This document shows positions 58,659 through 64,000 of a stretch of 64,000 nucleotides of DNA, piece by piece. The stretch comes from CAYMUL01 sp964393605 (GTDB lineage: Bacteria > Bacteroidota > Ignavibacteria > Ignavibacteriales > Ignavibacteriaceae), in contig CAYMUL010000008.1 of the NCBI GenBank assembly GCA_964393605.1, forward strand, positions 78,607-142,606, written 5' to 3'. Each line of letters begins with the position of its first letter. The stretch's first letter is position 1. The notes under the pieces are model-generated. The model was not told where the DNA came from and made no database searches. It was given only the letters and a program-made list of their open reading frames with translations. Both the position numbers and the translations under genes were made by a program.

Positions 58659-59372
58659 TTATGGCCACCTTTGAATTTTGCAGTCAGCGCCATTTTTAAT
58701 TTTGCGCCAAATCTTTCTACATTCATTTTCATGCCATTTGCTTACCGGATTAGGTTCCACATCATAGCGGTTAGCAAGAAAAATAATAATATCTGCAACT
58801 TGTAAAAATCTACTATGATGCGAATGCGTAAAGTAAATTGTATCTATTAAACGACCAAGGGGACGGCCAAAATACATATTGGTTTTTCCTTCGTGTTTAA
58901 ATTGCGAAAAATCTAGAATTGATTTTGCAATTTCATCCTTTTCATAGTCTCCAAATACAAGTCCGAGTTTGTCTTTTTCATCCAGATAATCACACGAACG
59001 TTCCAAGAAGAGCATCAAGCCAAGACGGTATTCGGGTTCCGGATAAACGTATCTCCGACGATGACGATTAACATCGATGCAAACAATTCTAATTGAAATT
59101 TTATTATTGATAATAAAGTTAGTAATGTCATCAAGAAGTTTAACTCTATCCGCTAATTTATTCTTTTTGAAATTTCCTTTACCGTGAAAAATATCTTTAC
59201 CATGCAATTCAGTTTCAGGCAGCAAAACACTTGTACCAAAAAAATTATATTGGATTTGCATTAGTGTTTTATCCAAAGTTTGAATTTTGTCTTTTTCAAC
59301 TAATATTCCACCGATATAAAAGTAAGGGTCTTCAACAGAAAACTTATTTTCATCAAAGTAGATTAGATACAT
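58659..59372 (-). CDS. DUF3800-family protein
   Basis: The 237-residue protein has the DUF3800 layout: an N-terminal MYLIYFDENKFSVEDPYFYIGGILVEKD in place of the usual FIDESG, then ELHGKDIFHGKGNFK, LLDDITNFIINNKISIRIVCIDV, LVFGDYEKDEI and the C-terminal FLQVADIIIFLANRY. The fold is RNase-H-like with acidic residues in strand 1 and the C-terminal helix. The gene is common near restriction-modification and defence genes, where its role is unclear. It ends 9 bp from the structured-RNA candidate and is downstream of the degraded methylase fragment. Confidence 0.82.
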   Translation of the reverse strand: MYLIYFDENKFSVEDPYFYIGGILVEKDKIQTLDKTLMQIQYNFFGTSVLLPETELHGKDIFHGKGNFKKNKLADRVKLLDDITNFIINNKISIRIVCIDVNRHRRRYVYPEPEYRLGLMLFLERSCDYLDEKDKLGLVFGDYEKDEIAKSILDFSQFKHEGKTNMYFGRPLGRLIDTIYFTHSHHSRFLQVADIIIFLANRYDVEPNPVSKWHENECRKIWRKIKNGADCKIQRWP

Positions 59373-59401
59373 GGTTATTTATAATTGTTTAATTTCGTAT
59401 T

Positions 59402-59505
59402 CACATAATCTTTTTCAGAAATTATTTTTCAATTTCAGTGTCTATTATTTTTAGTTCCTCGTAGGCGAGGTTGTAGTCTGCAAAAGGCGGATTGTAAACC
59501 ATAAC
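59402..59505 (-). pseudogene. Frameshifted remnant of a second methylase C-terminus
   Basis: Translation of the minus strand gives MVYNPPFADYNLAYEELKII and then, one base out of frame, ISEKDYVN. The C-terminus of the neighbouring 1166-residue enzyme reads MVYKLYNLTYEEVKII…LISEKEYDKF. The nucleotide match is also visible (GGTTGTAG, TCTATTATTTT, TTTTTC-GAAATTA). One missing A in the adenine run causes an in-frame stop. It is a decayed relic of a paralogous Eco57I-type gene. Confidence 0.75.
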
Positions 59506-59578
59506 TACACACTCTTTGCTTTATCAAGACGTTTCTTTACAAAGTGTGTAAAAGTATTACAAATTGTCTGAATATAAT

Positions 59579-60169
59579 TCACTTTTTACGCTTAGCTTGA
59601 ATTATTTTCATAACTCTGCTAAAATAATCTTCGAAAGTTTCATCAGATTTTAATGGAATATTTTCTAATGCCGAACCGACTGAATCTAACAAATCAGTAT
59701 ACCTCTCGAATGTTTCTTCCAATAATTTTTCATCTTCGGTTTCCCAGAAGTTACCTTCGTCTATTACTTCAAATTCGGTGAAGTATTTCTTGTTCAGATA
59801 TTTTAGCAAGTGAATGATAAGTTTATGAACATCACTTCCGGCAAATTGAGTCTTTACCGAAAGCATATATAAATATTTTTTATAATCTTCATCGGTTGAA
59901 TTACCAAAGAATTTTAAGTTTGGGGCGCTACTCATTCTTCCGTTAGATAAAAAACACAAGTAAATTGTCTCACATTCCGGAGGCGTAAAACTAATTCCGT
60001 AAATACTGACATTATATTCAGTATTACTTAAATTTTCATAAGGAAAATGTTTTTCATAAACATGATATGTCCAGTTATAAATTTCTGCAATGTCAGTTAC
60101 TTCTTCAATCATTTCTGAAAGAGAAGAATGTTCGTTGAATCGCCCGCTGTAATGAATAGTTAAACCCAT
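59579..60169 (-). CDS. Conserved hypothetical protein in the restriction island
   Basis: The 196-residue soluble protein begins MGLTIHYSGRFNEHSSLSEM. It contains TPPECETIYLCFLSNGRMSSAPNLKFFG and YLYMLSVKTQFAGSDVHKLIIHLLKYLNKKYF, and an acidic C-terminal helix. I recognise the pattern as a recurrent unnamed protein of Bacteroidota accessory regions but know no function. It lies 40 bp downstream of the Eco57I-type gene on the same strand and may be co-transcribed with it. Confidence 0.75.
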   Translation of the reverse strand: MGLTIHYSGRFNEHSSLSEMIEEVTDIAEIYNWTYHVYEKHFPYENLSNTEYNVSIYGISFTPPECETIYLCFLSNGRMSSAPNLKFFGNSTDEDYKKYLYMLSVKTQFAGSDVHKLIIHLLKYLNKKYFTEFEVIDEGNFWETEDEKLLEETFERYTDLLDSVGSALENIPLKSDETFEDYFSRVMKIIQAKRKK

Positions 60170-60209
60170 ATTAAAAACCTATTGTTCTGATAAATTTGGA
60201 AAAATTATA

Positions 60210-63200
60210 TTAGACGATACTAAACTTGTCATATTCTTTTTCTGAAATTAATTTCACTATTCCCGAATCTATTATTTTAACTTCTTCGTAAGTGAGGTTG
60301 TAGAGTTTGTAAACCATTGTGTCTATCCGGTCTTCTAAATGTTGTGTGTCGGCGCGGGGATTTTGTTGTTTTTCTATCAATACTTTGCCAACAGTGACTT
60401 CGAATTTTATCTGTAAAGATTTTTCAATAGAGGGGATAGGAAAATCTTTTACAAAATTATTAATCCAACGGTTTACACCCATACCACTAGTTTCAGCAAT
60501 GCTTTCTAAATAGAACTGGATTGTCTTAGAATTTAAGATGGCAAGTAAAAATTTAGAACTAAATTCAGATGGTGGTAATAGAAAATAAGCTGTATTTAAT
60601 AAATAAATTTCCTCATCACAAATAGTGAATCTTCCCTTATCAGTTAATTCAATCCATATAATTTTTTCTAACTTAAAGTCATCTAAGAACGAACAAGCTC
60701 TTAGGTTGGACCAATGTTGTCCTTTTGCACCACGTTTTTTAAAAGACGGTCCAAGAGAATCGAAGTAACTAAAGATAGTCGGGTAATCTGTTTTTACATT
60801 CAATCCATTCTTAGAGAGAATGATATATAAATTGGGAAAGGAATAATAATATCTGTTGATATCTCGCCCCCTTAAAATTGGCTTAATTATGCTATTGTTA
60901 TTTCTGTCTTTGGAAAGAAAGATGTTTTTCGTTTCCTCATCAACAATGAAGGCATTATTATCGCCAGTAGCAAGACCTAATCTTATTTTTGTATTATATT
61001 CTTCAAGAGTTTTATGACTAGATCTAATTTTAAGAAATAATTTTAATAAGTGTGTTTCTCTTAAATTCCAATTTTTTGTATGAAGAAAAGAATTTTCATA
61101 CATAAAATGTTTGGTGTTAATAAATTTATTGAAACTGATGCTTGTGTCGTAATAGTTATTCACAACTTTAATTAGATTTTCTTTACTTCCACCATTCTTG
61201 GAGATTAAAATAACCGCATTAACAATTGCCGATTCAAATAATTGAGAATCCTCAATATTAATTATTTGAAGTATATTATTTTTTTGCAGTAATAGATTTC
61301 TGAGTGGTGAACCGTATTCAGATCTTAAAAATGAATTAGAGGTAATAAAACAAATGATTCCATTAAAATTTTGTAAATACAAACCTTTCTCGATAAAATA
61401 ACAATATAGGTCTGCGAAAGGTTCGTATGAATTAAAAACATTTTTTAAATAATTTTTTTGCTCTTTGATGATTTTATCGTGACTAATATAAGGTGGATTT
61501 CCAATTATTACATCAAAGCCACTTTTAGAATGAAATACTTCTGAGAAGAAAGTTTTAAAATCAAAATCTATCTTATAACCAAAGTTCTTTTCCGAATTTA
61601 TTAGTCTGCTTTTTATCTGTTCTTCAATTTCTTCTTTTAATTTAGCTTTTAGTTGGGGACGTGTTTCGGTAAAAAATTCTTTCTTTAAAGTTTCAATTAT
61701 TTCTGATATAGAACTTTGCCAAGCTTCTGGAAACCCAAGTAATGAATTCCCTTTAACAATTTTATAATCCAAATTAGGTAGCGGTTTTATTTCCTTAAAA
61801 TCATCTTCATCAACAACGAGCGACAGCCAGAGACGCAGTTTGGCAATTTCAACAGCGCCGGAATCAATATCAACACCGTACAATGATTTTTCAATACATT
61901 CACGCTTGAATTTATAAATAGTTCTTGTTTTATCTTTTATGAAAATTGATAAAATATTTCTTGTACTGACAATTTCGTGCATCATACCAACAGGGAAAGC
62001 GCCGGAACCCACAGCAGGATCGCAGATTAAAATATCAGCAAGCTTTTCATCAATTAGTTTTGCATTTTTTCTTATGCTCTCCGGCATCTTGTAAAAATAG
62101 GTTTCTGTTTCTCGCCCTTTTGTTTCTACAACTGCTTCATTTTCGCTAATGAGTTCACCATAGTTTATGAGGGTTTCAATATCTTCTTTTGGAGGAAGCC
62201 CCCTCTTTGTCTCCCCCGAAGGGGGAGAGATGATTGTTGATTCAAGAAATAATTGACCGTTTCTTTCAGTATTTCCGAATGCATCAAGTTGATTGGTGTC
62301 TAATTTTTGGTATGCAACAGTTTCATTGTTGAATTCAGAAGCGAGATAATTTATTAGACTTTCTCGACACATATAGTGAACGATTTCTCTTGGTGTATAA
62401 TAAACGCCATATTGTTTGTTAAATTTATTTTCTTCTCCTTTTTTACCGCTTTTGAGCGCATTTAAGTATTCATCAAAATTATCGGGACGTATCGCATTAA
62501 ATTTTTCATAAGTTTTCCCGAGAAGTTCCGGGTCAATAGCAACTTCCTTTTCGAGAGGTTCGTCTTCGATGACAGTGAAATTGTATCGATCAAAGATGTC
62601 AAATATTCCATTGCCAATATCGCCTTGAGGCGTTTTATTTTTATTTGAGAATAATTCATTGGGAAGATTTATATCTGTGTGAACCCAATCGTAGTTACCA
62701 ATTGGATCAAAGAGACCACCGTTAAGGAAAGGAATTTTACAATTGAAGCGATCATAGTAGTGATCATCGTGGCTGCGGTCTATGCGAAGCGCAAAATAGA
62801 AAAGAGGTTCTAAAATATCATTAAAGAAATATTTATAGTCTCCGTGTTTTTTCTCAAATAATTCTCTCAAAAATTTCTTTGAACCGGTTCCCCAATCGGA
62901 ATCCCTCTCTACGCCGAACCAACCTTTCTTTTGTAGGAAGTAAAGGAAAATAATCTGACCTAACAATTTCTTTGAAAAATCAACTGAGTTTACACTTTTG
63001 GAATCTAATTCTGTCTTTAGCTTTGCATCACTCTTTAATACTTTATCGAGTTCTTGTTTTGTCCGAATAAACAGATTACGGTATTGATCAAAAAATTCTT
63101 TAGTAACCGGCTCTATATTGAAAGCTTGTTCGAGTTCAGAAAGCGAGGGATTAGGAATTTCAGTTAAAATTTTCTGAAATTGACTTTGAGCAGTGTGGCT

Positions 63201-63710
63201 TCTTTCGTTTGCACCAACAAGAAAAGAATATCTCTTAGCAGGTGAAAGTTCTACCTCGATTTTTATTTTAGCGCCCTCTAAATCTCCCCTTGCAGGAGAG
63301 ACTTGTTGAGTAAGATTGAATTCCATCTTAACAAGAGAGAAACGCCAATCGTCAAATCCTTCAGTATAAAATGCAACAAGCGCCGCATCGTGATTACGCT
63401 GCTTCAGATGTCTGGCGATAAAGTTTCTTTGGAGAGTTCTTGCACGTTCGAGTGTTATATCTCTTTTGATATTGACTAAGAGCACATCGATAACATTTTT
63501 TTTATCATCAGCGTATTGTCCGATGCGTTTAAATTGTTTAATAGCTTCGCGAAATGATTCGGGGATTAAAGAACCGTTATAGACGAACTTTTTGGATTCA
63601 CTATCATCAAGGTCATTGAGCAGATTTTTAATAAAGAAAACGAATTGTTTTTCCTCGAAAGGATTTTCGAAAGTTTTTTCGACAAGTATTTTAGCTTCGA
63701 GATTGTTCAT
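60210..63710 (-). CDS. Eco57I-type restriction-modification enzyme (type IIG/IIL-like)
   Basis: The 1166-residue single-chain enzyme has an N-terminal region (1-400) that may hold the nuclease. A helical segment (NKQYGVYYTPREIVHYMCRES, about 435) precedes the Eco57I adenine methylase (PF07669): SAM motif CDPAVGSGAFPVGM (564 onward) and catalytic NPPYISHDKI (738). A TaqI-like target-recognition region lies at about 950-1130 (WSNLRACSFLDDFKLEKIIWIELT, TSGMGVNRWINNF). Two short stretches, near residues 137-145 (SPARGDLEGA) and 494-506 (SPPSGETKRGLPP), are encoded by palindromic repeats inserted in frame. The recognition sequence is unknown. Confidence 0.88.
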   Translation of the reverse strand: MNNLEAKILVEKTFENPFEEKQFVFFIKNLLNDLDDSESKKFVYNGSLIPESFREAIKQFKRIGQYADDKKNVIDVLLVNIKRDITLERARTLQRNFIARHLKQRNHDAALVAFYTEGFDDWRFSLVKMEFNLTQQVSPARGDLEGAKIKIEVELSPAKRYSFLVGANERSHTAQSQFQKILTEIPNPSLSELEQAFNIEPVTKEFFDQYRNLFIRTKQELDKVLKSDAKLKTELDSKSVNSVDFSKKLLGQIIFLYFLQKKGWFGVERDSDWGTGSKKFLRELFEKKHGDYKYFFNDILEPLFYFALRIDRSHDDHYYDRFNCKIPFLNGGLFDPIGNYDWVHTDINLPNELFSNKNKTPQGDIGNGIFDIFDRYNFTVIEDEPLEKEVAIDPELLGKTYEKFNAIRPDNFDEYLNALKSGKKGEENKFNKQYGVYYTPREIVHYMCRESLINYLASEFNNETVAYQKLDTNQLDAFGNTERNGQLFLESTIISPPSGETKRGLPPKEDIETLINYGELISENEAVVETKGRETETYFYKMPESIRKNAKLIDEKLADILICDPAVGSGAFPVGMMHEIVSTRNILSIFIKDKTRTIYKFKRECIEKSLYGVDIDSGAVEIAKLRLWLSLVVDEDDFKEIKPLPNLDYKIVKGNSLLGFPEAWQSSISEIIETLKKEFFTETRPQLKAKLKEEIEEQIKSRLINSEKNFGYKIDFDFKTFFSEVFHSKSGFDVIIGNPPYISHDKIIKEQKNYLKNVFNSYEPFADLYCYFIEKGLYLQNFNGIICFITSNSFLRSEYGSPLRNLLLQKNNILQIINIEDSQLFESAIVNAVILISKNGGSKENLIKVVNNYYDTSISFNKFINTKHFMYENSFLHTKNWNLRETHLLKLFLKIRSSHKTLEEYNTKIRLGLATGDNNAFIVDEETKNIFLSKDRNNNSIIKPILRGRDINRYYYSFPNLYIILSKNGLNVKTDYPTIFSYFDSLGPSFKKRGAKGQHWSNLRACSFLDDFKLEKIIWIELTDKGRFTICDEEIYLLNTAYFLLPPSEFSSKFLLAILNSKTIQFYLESIAETSGMGVNRWINNFVKDFPIPSIEKSLQIKFEVTVGKVLIEKQQNPRADTQHLEDRIDTMVYKLYNLTYEEVKIIDSGIVKLISEKEYDKFSIV
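62210..62228. repeat. In-frame palindromic repeat inside the methylase gene (1)
   Basis: TCTCCCCC-GAA-GGGGGAGA is a perfect 8-bp inverted repeat with a 3-nt loop, lying in coding sequence and translated as part of SPPSGETKRGL. The flanking CCCCCTCTTTG continues the repeat. Such GC-rich inverted repeats stand out in this AT-rich gene. Confidence 0.7.
63283..63299. repeat. In-frame palindromic repeat inside the methylase gene (2)
   Basis: TCTCC-CCTTGCA-GGAGA is a 5-bp inverted repeat in a GC-rich patch that reads SPARGDLEGA in the protein. The reverse complement (CTCTCCTGCAAGGGGAGATTT) resembles a common interspersed element of related genomes. Confidence 0.6.
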
Positions 63711-63772
63711 GAAAGGGTATTGAATTTATTTAGGAAAACATTAATTTTGCACATAGAATTACGACAGAAAAC

Positions 63773-63805
63773 ACCCTTTAAGGTATCGTCTTTAAGGGGT
63801 TTTTT
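63773..63805 (+). terminator. Hairpin terminator near the right edge
   Basis: ACCCTTTAA (63773-63781) pairs with TTAAGGGGT (63792-63800) over nine base pairs including one G-U, and TTTTTT follows. No plus-strand gene is visible just upstream. It may instead serve a leftward transcript from beyond the edge, where the T-run is weaker, or be the leader of the restriction gene. Confidence 0.45.
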
Positions 63806-64000
63806 CATTTAAAAATCTTCTCATCCTTTTATTATACTTTCATTTTATAAAACTTTTTTCTCATCACTTCCCAGCACTGTATGAACTTTTTTAACGCCTT
63901 TGCGGGCGGAAGTTTGCTAGGCGAACATCAGCATATTTTGCTATGATTAACCCAGATTTTTCAATAGAGAGGAATACAATAAGTTTTAGTGCAATAAAAA
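63806..64000. other. Non-coding right edge
   Basis: About 195 bp of AT-rich DNA without a recognisable gene or tRNA. No partner att site for the tRNA remnant was found here, so the element appears to continue beyond the window. Confidence 0.4.

Noticed and set aside
63773..63805. Riboswitch for the restriction gene
   Set aside because: It is a simple 9-bp hairpin with a T-run on the opposite strand; no aptamer-like structure is visible.

Overview
The window is AT-rich, densely packed bacterial DNA. Its gene content points to the Bacteroidota/Chlorobi lineage and most resembles Ignavibacteria-type genomes. The supporting signs are a large TonB-receptor-like outer-membrane barrel with a Gly-rich loop, an HU–transmembrane–SPOR protein, a DUF2085 membrane protein, a Bacteroidota-style promoter (CTTG-N21-TATATTTG) before the AsnC-type regulator, and a short 4.5S-type SRP RNA. 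The phylum-level placement is inferred from gene families; there is no rRNA in the window.

Positions 1-18 kb hold mostly housekeeping genes. They are a truncated outer-membrane barrel, aroE, a TPR protein, sucC, pruA, a large hybrid histidine kinase followed 6 bp later by an orphan adenine methyltransferase, the SRP RNA, an AAA_14/DUF4143 ATPase, a sugar ABC transporter in which the binding lipoprotein is fused to the first permease, murB, and a DUF4160/DUF2442 pair.

Positions 18.6-27.7 kb form an aromatic amino-acid catabolic island. The minus strand carries a regulator followed by 4-hydroxyphenylpyruvate dioxygenase, homogentisate dioxygenase, a HisC-family aminotransferase and a fumarylacetoacetase. 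The plus strand carries phenylalanine hydroxylase, two peroxiredoxins, a rhodanese and three enzymes (PTPS, GTP cyclohydrolase I, SDR reductase) that can make the tetrahydropterin cofactor of the hydroxylase. Together these cover phenylalanine to tyrosine to fumarate plus acetoacetate, except for a recognisable maleylacetoacetate isomerase and pterin-recycling enzymes. A promoter and paired inverted repeat lie in the divergent gap.

Positions 27.7-46.1 kb are envelope-oriented: an ECF sigma/anti-sigma pair flanked by two Spy/LTXXQ-like proteins, tRNA-Leu, TPR proteins, a polyprenol-kinase/DUF92 fusion, a run of large TPR protein, outer-membrane barrel, HU-SPOR protein and ExbB-ExbD-TonB, small membrane proteins, an NHL protein, tRNA-Gln, alkaline phosphatase and a PcfJ-like protein.

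From about 46.3 kb to the end the DNA looks like an integrated mobile element. A 3' half-tRNA with its own terminator marks the left junction. It is followed by a Sak4-like ATPase and an ArdC-N-like protein, heptanucleotide repeats, a 100-N assembly gap, a 44-bp-period array of hairpins, and a divergent phage head module: protease, capsid, DUF2190 and beta-helix proteins on minus; small terminase, large terminase and DUF935 portal on plus. No tail, lysis or integrase gene is visible. To the right lie a Ser/Thr kinase-TPR-FHA protein, a structured-RNA candidate, a DUF3800 protein, a decayed copy of a methylase C-terminus, a conserved hypothetical and a 1166-aa Eco57I-type restriction-modification enzyme. 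In the head module the plus strand stays purine-rich whichever strand is coding. The element is the best candidate for something undescribed: possibly a capsid-encoding satellite or a decayed prophage with a defence cargo.
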